Assembly (NCBI RefSeq): GCF_003932495.1
Contig: NZ_QZMT01000003.1
Location: 1-64,000, forward strand
DNA from: Guyparkeria sp. SCN-R1
Lineage (GTDB): Bacteria > Pseudomonadota > Gammaproteobacteria > Halothiobacillales > Halothiobacillaceae
Length of the DNA: 64,000 nt
Direction of reading: 5' to 3'
Shown here in pieces: positions 1 through 7,582 of this stretch. How positions within the stretch are numbered: the first letter of the stretch is position 1; each line of letters opens with the position of its first letter. A program made the position numbers and the translations under genes. The notes under the pieces were generated by a model. The model made no database searches and was not told the origin of the DNA. It worked only from the letters and a program-made list of their open reading frames with translations.

Positions 1-27
1 GTCGGCTCGTCGCCGAGAAGAGCGCGT

Positions 28-55
28 ATCTTACGCCCCTCGTGTCGCCTGTCAA
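28..55 (-). promoter_or_regulatory. Leftward sigma-70 promoter, copy 1 of 3, probable rRNA operon promoter
   Basis: Read on the minus strand this is TTGACA, a 16-base spacer, then TAAGAT, five of six matches in the -10. It is followed by a G+C-rich discriminator starting acGCGCTC, a feature typical of stringently controlled stable-RNA promoters. A short A-rich run lies upstream of the -35 (about 70-76), like an UP element. It is the promoter nearest the left edge of the window, so its product lies outside. The arrangement after tyrS and the discriminator suggest a 16S rRNA operon; that product is inferred, not seen. Confidence 0.7.
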
Positions 56-115
56 CCCCTCGTAGAGGTCTTTTTGGCGACCCTCTCAGCGGCGTTTCCG
101 TCGAGAGGAGCGAGG

Positions 116-143
116 ATTTTACGCTCGCTGCAGCGCCCGTCAA
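116..143 (-). promoter_or_regulatory. Leftward sigma-70 promoter, copy 2 of 3
   Basis: On the minus strand this is TTGACG, 16 bases, then TAAAAT, followed by a discriminator reading cCTCGCTCC. The bases just upstream of the -35 on that strand are a run of six A residues (about 147-152), which would suit an alpha-CTD UP element. Spacing and discriminator match the promoters on either side, so the three look like duplicated copies of one module. Confidence 0.65.
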
Positions 144-173
144 GTGTTTTTTCAATCATCTTTTCGGGGCTGT

Positions 174-208
174 CTTACGGGGCGTTGGCATGGCCTGTGC
201 CCCGTAAG
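174..208. repeat. 10-bp perfect inverted repeat between tandem promoters 2 and 3
   Basis: CTTACGGGGC at 174-183 is repeated as its exact reverse complement at 199-208 with a 15-base loop. It lies between the second and third leftward promoters. There is no T-run, so it is not an intrinsic terminator. It could be a protein-binding dyad or a hairpin in the transcript from promoter 3. Function unknown. Confidence 0.5.
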
Positions 209-217
209 GAGGAGCGC

Positions 218-245
218 ATCTTACGCGCTTTGCCGGGGGCGTCAA
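218..245 (-). promoter_or_regulatory. Leftward sigma-70 promoter, copy 3 of 3, overlapping the end of tyrS
   Basis: On the minus strand this is TTGACG, 16 bases, then TAAGAT, followed by a gCGCTCC discriminator. The -35 hexamer overlaps the tyrS stop codon at 242-244, so the promoter array begins inside the end of the synthetase gene. Transcription from it would pass through promoters 2 and 1 and out of the window on the left. Apart from the three promoters and the inverted repeat, bases 1-241 hold no coding region that I believe. Confidence 0.65.
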
Positions 246-1438
246 CCCCCTCCGACGATGATTTTTGCCAGACGCCGTTTGCCCACCTGAATAATCGACT
301 CACCCGCGGGCAGAACCAGCGCCCGATCCGTCACCGGCTCGCCGCCAAGCTTCACCGCACCGGCCTTGATGTGACGAAAGCCCTCGGAGTTGGACTGGAT
401 CAACCCGGCACGGTTGAGCGCCTCGACGATCGCCACCCCTTCATCGAGGCGCACCTCGGGCATGTCGTCCGGCAGCTGCTTTTTCTGAAAACGGGCAATG
501 AACGCCTCGCGAGCCTTTTCGCCGGCGCCCTTGCCGTGGAAGCGATCCACGAGCTCGACGGCAAGCTCGAACTTGATGTCGCGCGGATTGCGCCCGCCAT
601 CGATCTCCTCGCGCAGGCGCGCGATATCTTCAAGGGGGCGGAACGAGAGGAGCTCGAAGTAGCGCCACATCAGGTCGTCGGAAATCGACATCAGCTTGCC
701 GAACTGCTCGTCGGCGGGCTCCTCGATACCGATATAGTTGTTGAGCGACTTCGACATCTTGTTAACGCCGTCGAGCCCCTCGAGGATCGGCACGGTCATG
801 ACCACCTGGGGCTTCTGGCCGTACTGCTTCTGCAACTCGCGCCCAACCAGCAGGTTGAACTTCTGATCGGTGCCACCCAACTCGACATCCGCCTGCAGCT
901 CCACGGAGTCATAGCCCTGAACCAGCGGATACAGGAACTCATGGACGGCAATCGAACGGTTCTCACGGTAGCGCTTGGAGAAATCGTCGCGCTCCAGCAT
1001 GCGCGCCACCGTGTAGCGACTGGCCAGCTGGATCAGGTCGGCGGCGCTCTTCTGCCCCATCCACTCCGAATTGAAGACGATACGAGTCTTTTCCGGATCG
1101 AGGATGCGGAAGATCTGGCGCTCGTAGGTGCGGGCGTTCTCGCGCACCGCCTCCGGCGTCAGGGTCGGGCGGGTGGCGTTCTTGCCGGTCGGGTCACCGA
1201 TCATGCCGGTGAAATCCCCGATCAGGAAGATGACCTCGTGCCCACGCTCCTGGAACTGGCGTAGCTTGTTGATCAACACCGTGTGTCCGAGGTGAAGATC
1301 CGGCGCGGTCGGATCGAAGCCCGCCTTGATCCGCAGCGGTCGCCCTTCGGCCAGCCGATCCACCAGTTCCTCGCGGACCAGCACCTCGTCGGCCCCCCGA
1401 CACAACTCCGCCAGCATCTGCGCTTGCTCCTGAGACAC
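242..1438 (-). CDS. tyrS: Tyrosyl-tRNA synthetase
   Basis: Cytoplasmic class I aminoacyl-tRNA synthetase that charges tRNA-Tyr with tyrosine using ATP. The 398-residue protein has the class I signatures HLGHT (residues 49-53) and KMSKS (227-231), plus a C-terminal S4-like RNA-binding region (roughly 335-398). Its length fits the shorter TyrRS subfamily (about 400 residues) rather than the E. coli form (about 424). It starts with GTG at 1438 behind GGAAGGG. It is transcribed leftward, divergent from the M23 endopeptidase gene, and its stop codon overlaps the first of three strong leftward promoters. Complete, with no missing motif. Confidence 0.97.
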   Translation of the reverse strand: MSQEQAQMLAELCRGADEVLVREELVDRLAEGRPLRIKAGFDPTAPDLHLGHTVLINKLRQFQERGHEVIFLIGDFTGMIGDPTGKNATRPTLTPEAVRENARTYERQIFRILDPEKTRIVFNSEWMGQKSAADLIQLASRYTVARMLERDDFSKRYRENRSIAVHEFLYPLVQGYDSVELQADVELGGTDQKFNLLVGRELQKQYGQKPQVVMTVPILEGLDGVNKMSKSLNNYIGIEEPADEQFGKLMSISDDLMWRYFELLSFRPLEDIARLREEIDGGRNPRDIKFELAVELVDRFHGKGAGEKAREAFIARFQKKQLPDDMPEVRLDEGVAIVEALNRAGLIQSNSEGFRHIKAGAVKLGGEPVTDRALVLPAGESIIQVGKRRLAKIIVGGG

Positions 1439-1461
1439 GGTTCACCCTTCCAAGAATTACG

Positions 1462-1489
1462 TTGAATGGCTGCAGAAAGGCGGTTATGT
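1462..1489 (+). promoter_or_regulatory. Sigma-70 promoter for the mepM-anmK pair
   Basis: TTGAAT at 1462-1467, a 16-base spacer and TTATGT at 1484-1489. Transcription would begin near 1496. This supports the ATG at 1532 as the start of the endopeptidase rather than the longer in-frame ATG at 1466, which lies inside the promoter. Sequence match only. Confidence 0.5.
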
Positions 1490-1531
1490 TACCGGTTTTA
1501 CACCATATATTTCTGCCAGGTTTTTATATCG

Positions 1532-3127
1532 ATGCAACAGCGCCCTCTATTCAAGCCCAAACGCAGGCCATCTCGACTGATACGGCGCACCCTCCTGGTT
1601 GGTCTCGGCGTGTTCGCGCTCGGCAGCGTCGTCTGGCAGTTTTTGCCCGGCGAAGGCGCACAAGACGGCGCAGCCACTGCCTCGAAGCCAAGTGACGGCA
1701 ACGAAATCCCACTGACGCTGGAAGCCATCGAGTCCCCGAATGAAACGGCACGCGAGGCAGGATCGGAATCCGTCTCGATCGACACGCCCACTTCGGGCAA
1801 GCAGTCAACGGCCTTTGCCCGATCCGTCAGCCTGGGTAGCCGCCCCAACTTCCATATCCCCGGCCAGGAAGAGGCCCTGAAGGCCATCGAGGCGCCTGAG
1901 GCCAATCGGGCTGCGGTCGGCAGCGCGGAGGATCTTGACCCGGTGGAAGGCGAGACGGAGAGCGCGTCACCCTCGCTAGAGGAAACCACCATCACGGTGG
2001 ATTCGGGGGACACCCTGTCGACGATCTTCGAAAAAGCCGGCCTCGGCTACAGCGACGTGCTAAAGGTGCTCGATCTGGGCGATGAGGCCCGTCGCCTGGA
2101 GCGCATTCGACCGGGCGACAAGCTCGTACTGATGACGGACGACGCCGAACAGTTCGCCGGACTCAAATACGACTTCAGCAGCGAGAGCGAGCTTTCCATC
2201 TTCCGCAGTGACGGCGACCAGCTGGTGGCCGAAATTACCGACCTGCCCAGCGAGACCCGGCTGGTCTCGGCCGGCGGGACGATCAAGGGCTCGCTCTACC
2301 AGTCCGCGATCGCCACGGGCGTCCCCCCGATGCAGATCATGCAACTGGCCGAGGTCTTCGGGTGGAAGGTGGATTTCCTTCGCGACGTGCGGGATGGCGA
2401 CCAGTTCCGGCTGATCTACGAGGTGCGCGAGCGCGACGGTGAGCGTCTCGGGACCGGTCATATCGTGGCCGCCGAGTTCGTCAATCGTGGCGAGCGGGTA
2501 CAGGCCGTGCGTTACACCTCACCCAACGGCACGAGCGGATACTACGAGCCCGATGGCAGCAGCCTCGAGCGCGGTTTCCTGCGCTACCCGGTGGAGTTCT
2601 CCCGCATCAGCTCGAACTTCAACCCCAAGCGGCTGCACCCGATTCACAACACCGTCCGCCCGCACAACGGCGTCGACCTCGCCGCCCCGACCGGCACGCC
2701 GGTCAAGTCGGCCGCCTCCGGCCGTGTGACCTTCGTCGGCTGGAAGCATGGTTACGGCAAGGTGGTCCAGGTGCGGCACGACGCCAAGCACGAGACCCTC
2801 TACGCGCACCTGTCCGGCTTCAAGGGCAACCTCAAGCGCGGCGCGAGCATCGACAAGGGCACCACCATCGGCTTTGTGGGCATGACCGGCGCCGCCACTG
2901 GCCCGCACCTGCACTACGAATTCAAGGTCCACGGCAAGGCGCTCGATCCGCTCAAGGTCGATCTGCCGGAAGCGAACCCGATCGCCTCAGAGGACCGCAA
3001 GGATTTCATCGCCCGGACACGCGGTTCGCTCGAGGAACTGGCCCGCATCGAGGTCGACGTTGAAGGCGAGCAGCCGGTTCACCTCGCCAGCAACGAGCGT
3101 GTCTCCCGCGAATCACGTGAGGACTGA
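1532..3127 (+). CDS. mepM: M23 family murein DD-endopeptidase, MepM/YebA type
   Basis: Membrane-anchored zinc peptidase that cuts peptidoglycan cross-links so that new strands can be inserted. The 531-residue protein has a basic N-terminus and one transmembrane segment, a low-complexity linker, a LysM/OapA-like domain with a GDTLSTIFEKAGL core (about residues 156-206), a middle domain, and a C-terminal LytM/M23 domain. Zinc-site motifs are seen as HNGVD (near 377) and HLHYE (near 459). I chose ATG 1532 because the peptide then begins MQQ, as I recall for E. coli MepM, and because a promoter covers the upstream ATG at 1466. The end overlaps the anmK start. Confidence 0.9.
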   Translation: MQQRPLFKPKRRPSRLIRRTLLVGLGVFALGSVVWQFLPGEGAQDGAATASKPSDGNEIPLTLEAIESPNETAREAGSESVSIDTPTSGKQSTAFARSVSLGSRPNFHIPGQEEALKAIEAPEANRAAVGSAEDLDPVEGETESASPSLEETTITVDSGDTLSTIFEKAGLGYSDVLKVLDLGDEARRLERIRPGDKLVLMTDDAEQFAGLKYDFSSESELSIFRSDGDQLVAEITDLPSETRLVSAGGTIKGSLYQSAIATGVPPMQIMQLAEVFGWKVDFLRDVRDGDQFRLIYEVRERDGERLGTGHIVAAEFVNRGERVQAVRYTSPNGTSGYYEPDGSSLERGFLRYPVEFSRISSNFNPKRLHPIHNTVRPHNGVDLAAPTGTPVKSAASGRVTFVGWKHGYGKVVQVRHDAKHETLYAHLSGFKGNLKRGASIDKGTTIGFVGMTGAATGPHLHYEFKVHGKALDPLKVDLPEANPIASEDRKDFIARTRGSLEELARIEVDVEGEQPVHLASNERVSRESRED

Positions 3128-4301
3128 CCCGAACCGCAAACGCCCCGAAGACAACTCCGAACTCTTCATTGGGGCGATGACGGGCACCAGCATCGACGCG
3201 CTCGACCTGTGCCTCTGCGATTTCTCCGGCTCGCAACCCCGCCTGATTGCCCACCACCAGGAGCCGCTGGACGCGACTCTGACCGCCCAGTTGACGCGAC
3301 TGGCCCGCGGCATCGATGGCGAGGCAATCCATACCCCACCTGTCCCGGCAATCGACGCCATCGACCTGTTCGGCATGGCCGATCGCCGGCTTGCCGAGAC
3401 CACTGCCGCGGGCGTCGCCCAGCTCCTGAAGCAGGCAGGGCTGCCGGCCAGTGCCGTGCGGGCAATCGGCTCGCATGGCCAGACCGTGCGTCATCGCCCG
3501 GACTGGCGGGAAGCGGCATTCACCCTGCAACTGGGTGACCCGAGCCGCATCGCCGAGCTGACCGGGATTACCGTGGCTGCCGACTTCCGTCGCCGCGACA
3601 TGGCCGCCGGCGGTCAGGGCGCCCCGCTGGCACCCCCGGCCCATGCCGCCCTGTTCCCGCCCGGTCCCGAGGGGCGGATCGTGATCAACCTCGGCGGAAT
3701 CGCCAATGCCTCGATCCTGCGCCCCGGCCGGGAACCCATCGGCCTGGACACCGGCCCGGCCAACACCCTGATGGATGCATGGCACAGCCGCCATCGGCAG
3801 GCTCCATTCGACCGGGACGGCCAATGGGCGGCTAGCGGGACGGCACACCCCGCGCTGCTCGAGCGCCTGCTGAGCGAATCGTTCTTTGCCGCCCCCGCCC
3901 CCAAATCCACCGGACCGGAACACTTCAACCTCGACTGGCTGGAACGATTGGGCGGAAAGTGGATCGTTACGCTCCCGGCCGAGGACGTCCAGGCCACCCT
4001 GCTTGAACTGACGGTCGAGAGCATTGCCCGGGCCCTGTCGCCTTGGCAGGTCGAACAAGCGGGCATGCCGATCACGCTGTGCGGCGGCGGGGCCTACAAC
4101 GGGCGGCTGGTCGAGCGCCTAGGCGAACGGCTGGCCGCGCCGGTGGAAAGTAGCGCGGCTCTTGGCCTGGCGCCGGAATGCGTCGAAGGGGCTGCGTTTG
4201 CGTGGTTGGCCCGCCAACTGCTCAGCGGACAACCCGGCAACGCCCCCAGCGTGACGGGCGCGGCCGGGCCTCGCCTGCTGGGAGGCATCTACCCGGCCTG
4301 A
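3117..4301 (+). CDS. anmK: Anhydro-N-acetylmuramic acid kinase
   Basis: Phosphorylates and opens 1,6-anhydro-MurNAc to MurNAc-6-phosphate in peptidoglycan recycling. The phosphate-binding GAMTGTSIDALD sequence lies near the N-terminus and corresponds to GxMSGTSxDGxD of the family. VINLGGIANAS and GLDTGPANTLMDAW are further ASKHA-fold signatures, and CGGGAYNG lies near the end. The start is uncertain: GTG 3117 overlaps the stop of mepM by 11 bases and gives 394 residues, while longer GTG or TTG starts (3099, 3060) are possible. Co-transcription with mepM fits the job, since one gene releases and the other recycles wall fragments. Confidence 0.93.
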   Translation: MRTDPNRKRPEDNSELFIGAMTGTSIDALDLCLCDFSGSQPRLIAHHQEPLDATLTAQLTRLARGIDGEAIHTPPVPAIDAIDLFGMADRRLAETTAAGVAQLLKQAGLPASAVRAIGSHGQTVRHRPDWREAAFTLQLGDPSRIAELTGITVAADFRRRDMAAGGQGAPLAPPAHAALFPPGPEGRIVINLGGIANASILRPGREPIGLDTGPANTLMDAWHSRHRQAPFDRDGQWAASGTAHPALLERLLSESFFAAPAPKSTGPEHFNLDWLERLGGKWIVTLPAEDVQATLLELTVESIARALSPWQVEQAGMPITLCGGGAYNGRLVERLGERLAAPVESSAALGLAPECVEGAAFAWLARQLLSGQPGNAPSVTGAAGPRLLGGIYPA

Positions 4302-4328
4302 GTCGGCCGGACCCTCAAAAGAGATCGA

Positions 4329-5483
4329 TCAGCGGGCGCCGATCGGGCGATAGTCGCGCGGGCTTTCGCCGACGTATACCTGGGTGGGGCGATAGATGCG
4401 GTTGTTCGCGATCTGCTCCTTCCAGTGCGCCAGCCAACCGGCCGTGCGCGAGATGGCGAAGATCGGCGTGAACTGGTCACGCGGGATGCCGAGCTCGGCG
4501 TAGAGCAGCCCGGAATAGAAATCGACGTTCGGGTAGACGCCCTTGCCGGCCAGGTGCTCGGCCGCCTGGGTCTCGAGCTCGCGGGCGATCTCGTAGAGTG
4601 GAGAAAGCTGGCCACCACGATGCTCGCGCAACTGCTCGAGCAGCCCCTGCAGGATGTCGGCGCGCGGGTCCTTGACCTTGTACTCGCGGTGACCGAAGCC
4701 CCAGATCACCTCCTTGTTGGCCAGCTTCTGCTCCAGCCAGGGCGTGACGTTCTCCACCGAGCCGATCTCGTCGAGCATCGCCAGTACGCGCTGGTTGGCG
4801 CCGCCATGCAGCGGGCCGGCCAGCGTGCCGATGGCCGAGGCGACCACCAGATTCGGCGGCGCGAGCGTCGAGCCACAGACCAGCGAGGCGAAGGTCGAGG
4901 CATTGAGCGTGTGCTCGGCATGCAGGATCAGGCAGGCGTCCATGATGCGTGCCTCGATCGGGTCGGGCTCGCGCTCGGTCATCATGTACAGGAAGTTCTC
5001 CGCGTAGGAGAGATCGGCGCGCGGCGCGACCGGGTCGTCGCCCTTGCGGATGTGCTCCCACATGGCCACCAGCGTGGACATGCTCGAGAGGATCTTGACG
5101 ATCATCTGCTCGACAAATTCGCTGTCGGCGTTCACGCCGTTGGCGGTCATGCGCTCCTGCCCCGGGTAGAACATGCCGAGACTGGCCACGCACGTCTGCA
5201 GCGCCTCCATGGGATGCCCGTCGATGGGCAGGAACTTCATGATGTCGCGCACGTTGTATTTCACGCGGCGATTGCGACGCAGGTCGGCATCGAACTCCGC
5301 GAGCTCGAGCGCCGTGGGCAGATCCCCGTGGATCAGCACCCACGCGGTTTCCTCGAACGTGCTCTGGCGGGCCAGATCCACGATGCGATAACCACGGTAG
5401 GTCAGGAGCCCGGCCTGACCATCCAGATACGAAATGGCAGACTGCGCCGCCGGCACACCCTGCAAACCCGGTACGAAATCCAT
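4329..5483 (-). CDS. gltA: Citrate synthase, short (about 380-residue) type
   Basis: Condenses oxaloacetate and acetyl-CoA to citrate at the entry of the TCA cycle. Catalytic residues are readable: His in LHAEHTLNAST, His in GPLHGGANQ, and Asp in YPNVDFYSG. GFGHREYKVKDPRA is the family signature. At 384 residues it is the short form without the extra N-terminal domain of the E. coli enzyme, and it also resembles 2-methylcitrate synthases; no prp genes are nearby, so citrate synthase is preferred. I chose ATG 5483 (AAGG ten bases upstream); the ATG at 5540 would start inside a hairpin. It converges with anmK. Confidence 0.88.
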   Translation of the reverse strand: MDFVPGLQGVPAAQSAISYLDGQAGLLTYRGYRIVDLARQSTFEETAWVLIHGDLPTALELAEFDADLRRNRRVKYNVRDIMKFLPIDGHPMEALQTCVASLGMFYPGQERMTANGVNADSEFVEQMIVKILSSMSTLVAMWEHIRKGDDPVAPRADLSYAENFLYMMTEREPDPIEARIMDACLILHAEHTLNASTFASLVCGSTLAPPNLVVASAIGTLAGPLHGGANQRVLAMLDEIGSVENVTPWLEQKLANKEVIWGFGHREYKVKDPRADILQGLLEQLREHRGGQLSPLYEIARELETQAAEHLAGKGVYPNVDFYSGLLYAELGIPRDQFTPIFAISRTAGWLAHWKEQIANNRIYRPTQVYVGESPRDYRPIGAR

Positions 5484-5518
5484 CGACAACGCCTTGTAAT
5501 AACCCTGACAAACGCGAG

Positions 5519-5537
5519 ACGCGGGCATTGCCCGCGT
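5519..5537 (-). terminator. Short hairpin between erpA and citrate synthase
   Basis: ACGCGGGC, a three-base loop and GCCCGCGT form a perfect 8-bp stem. It follows erpA on the minus strand and precedes the citrate synthase ribosome-binding site. There is no T-run, so it may be only an mRNA end-stabilising or rho-linked hairpin rather than a true intrinsic terminator. Confidence 0.35.
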
Positions 5538-5557
5538 CATGACCCATTACTAACCAG

Positions 5558-5932
5558 TCAGATCGAGAACGAGGAACCGCAGCCGCAGGTGGTCGCGGCA
5601 TTGGGGTTGCGGATCACGAACTGCGCGCCGGAGACATCTTCCTTGTAATCGATCTCGGCGCCCTCGAGGTACTGGATGCTCATCGGATCGACCAAAAGGG
5701 TCACTCCCGAGCGCTCCACCGCCGTGTCGTCCGGCTGGACCTCTTCCTCGAACATGAAGCCGTACTGGAAGCCGGAGCAACCACCACCCGTGATGAACAC
5801 GCGCAGCTTGAGCTCCGGGTTACCCTCTTCCTCGATCAGTGACTGGACCTTGTTCGCCGCATTCTCGGTAAAGACCAGCGGCGTGGTCTCGGTAGCCGGC
5901 TCGGCCACCATGGTGTCGGTTGCGTCAACCAT
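5558..5932 (-). CDS. erpA: A-type iron-sulfur cluster carrier ErpA
   Basis: Carries [Fe-S] clusters from the assembly machinery to apo-proteins. The 124-residue form starts at ATG 5932 behind GAGGTG eight bases upstream; in-frame extension to 5998 has no ribosome-binding site. The three cluster cysteines are in [10 protein letters not shown] and the C-terminal [11 protein letters not shown]. The acidic first twenty residues are variable, as in other A-type carriers. It lies between citrate synthase and argC on the same strand, but a 340-base repeat element separates it from argC. The cytochromes and SdhB in this window make a carrier of this kind an expected companion. Confidence 0.93.
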   Translation of the reverse strand: MVDATDTMVAEPATETTPLVFTENAANKVQSLIEEEGNPELKLRVFITGGGCSGFQYGFMFEEEVQPDDTAVERSGVTLLVDPMSIQYLEGAEIDYKEDVSGAQFVIRNPNAATTCGCGSSFSI

Positions 5933-6039
5933 CGCGTTCACCTCAATCGATTGCGCGTCCGCTCGGCGGAAAATCTCTTTGCCGAGCGGCAAACTCACAG
6001 TCTATCAGACCATTGGCGAATGCACGCGAGCTGGCACTG

Positions 6040-6378
6040 GGGAATCTCTGCACGATTCGATAGTGCCTCTGCGGGACCGCCAAGGGCCCAGTTGCAAGGC
6101 GTAGTCCGCGGTGAATGGCGAGGTCCTTCACAAGGACTGAACCGGATCGGCACGACGCCGATCCGGCCGGCGCAAGCCGGCCCGAAGGGCGAGGTCCAGG
6201 GACGGACTTCGCGACGCCGCAAATGGGTCCTTGGCGGCCCGCCCGAATGGGGGCTGGCAGGTTTGCCCGCACTCGGCGTTGACGCCCCTCGCCGGGCAAT
6301 GAGCCCGCCTTCGGCATGGCGCCTTGATTGGGAACAAACCCGCCAGCCAGAGCTCCATCGAATCGTGCAGAGGTTCCC
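6040..6378. mobile_element. Non-coding 339-bp element with 22-bp terminal inverted repeats (MITE-like)
   Basis: The two ends, 6040-6061 and 6357-6378, are inverted copies matching at 21 of 22 bases (core CTGCACGATTCGAT). The interior has no credible coding region but holds stable hairpins, such as CGGATCGGC/GCCGATCCG and GGCCGGC/GCCGGCC around 6145-6183. The right end touches the argC stop codon, whose first base pairs with position 6380. Size, inverted ends and structure suggest a miniature transposable or REP-type repeat. No transposase and no second copy were found in the window, and I could not identify a clear target duplication. This accounts for most of the 445-base gap between erpA and argC. 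Confidence 0.55.
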
Positions 6379-7412
6379 TAGGGCGAAAGCGCGACCAGCT
6401 CGAGGCCCGCCGACTCGTCACATCCCAGCATCAGGTTCATGTTCTGCACCGCCTGCCCGGCCGCGCCCTTGACCAGGTTGTCGATCACGCTGGAGACAAC
6501 CAGCATCGGCCCATCGAGCGGCCGGTGCACGGCCATGCGGCAGATGTTGTTGCCGCGCACACTGCGGGTTTCCGGGTGGCTGTTCGGCGGCATGACGTCG
6601 ACGAACGGCTCCTCGGCGTAGTAGCGCTCGTAGAGCCGCTGCACGTTCTCGACCGGTTCGCCGGCGAGCGGCAGGTAGACGGTCGACTCGATCCCCCGGA
6701 CCATCGGCACCAGGTGCGGCACGAAGGTCAGGCCGATCTCGCGCTCGGCGATGGTGGTCAAGGTCTGGCGAATCTCCGGCTGGTGGCGGTGGCCGGCCGC
6801 CGCGTAGGTGCGCACGCTCTCGCCGGCCTCGGCCATCAGGGTGTGGACGGCGGCCGAACGACCGGCACCGCTGGCGCCCGACTTGGTGTCCGCCACGATC
6901 TGGCCGTGGTCGATCCAATCCAGCCCCATCAGCGGCAGCACGGCCAGCGTGGTCGCGGTGACATGGCAACCGGGGTTCGCGACCAGCTGCGCGCCGCGGA
7001 TCTCGTCCCGGTAGAGCTCGGGGAGGCCATAGACGGCCTGATCGACCCATTGCGGCGAGGCATGCGTCATGCCATACCACTGCGACCAGACATCGAGATC
7101 CTTGATGCGGTAATCGGCGGCCAGATCGACCACCCGGACGCCCTGCTCGAGCAACGCCGGCGCCTCCTGCATCGCGATGCCGTTGGGCGTTGCAAAGAAC
7201 ACGAGATCACAGCCCGCCAGATCAGCCTCCCCCGGCTCGCTGAAAACCAGGTCGGTATGCCCGCGCAGGCTGGGATACAGGTCGTCCACGCGCCGACCGG
7301 CCTCGCCGCGGGACGTCATCGCCACCACCTCGACCTCCGGGTGGTGGGCCAGCAGGCGCATCAGCTCGACACCGGTATACCCGGTGCCTCCGACGATTCC
7401 GATCTTCTTCAT
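6378..7412 (-). CDS. argC: N-acetyl-gamma-glutamyl-phosphate reductase
   Basis: Third step of arginine biosynthesis: NADPH-dependent reduction of N-acetyl-glutamyl phosphate to the semialdehyde. The 344-residue protein begins with the nucleotide-binding loop [10 protein letters not shown] and has the catalytic Cys in [11 protein letters not shown] and the AGHRHQPEI region with the active-site His. The length is normal for the long ArgC class. ATG 7412 has GAGGAG eleven bases upstream. The stop codon abuts the right terminal repeat of the MITE-like element, so the 3' end has been shaped by that element without obvious loss of protein sequence. Confidence 0.96.
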   Translation of the reverse strand: MKKIGIVGGTGYTGVELMRLLAHHPEVEVVAMTSRGEAGRRVDDLYPSLRGHTDLVFSEPGEADLAGCDLVFFATPNGIAMQEAPALLEQGVRVVDLAADYRIKDLDVWSQWYGMTHASPQWVDQAVYGLPELYRDEIRGAQLVANPGCHVTATTLAVLPLMGLDWIDHGQIVADTKSGASGAGRSAAVHTLMAEAGESVRTYAAAGHRHQPEIRQTLTTIAEREIGLTFVPHLVPMVRGIESTVYLPLAGEPVENVQRLYERYYAEEPFVDVMPPNSHPETRSVRGNNICRMAVHRPLDGPMLVVSSVIDNLVKGAAGQAVQNMNLMLGCDESAGLELVALSP

Positions 7413-7582
7413 GTCTTCGCTCGACTCCTCGTGCTTGGCTACGTCCGATCCTGCCCCCGCCTGTCGGGCAACGGGCGTTCGAATCGGGTCGGCAATCGTG
7501 GCATATTAGCAGCCACCACGCGGCGGACCATCCGTTCGTCCGACCGACCACCGACCTCATCTTCCCCCGGGAGGCCCGGCCC

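Noticed and set aside
74-1264. Long plus-strand reading frame opposite tyrS (396 codons)
   Set aside because: It is the antisense of a certain gene in G+C-rich DNA, has no ribosome site or recognisable domain, and starts inside the promoter array.
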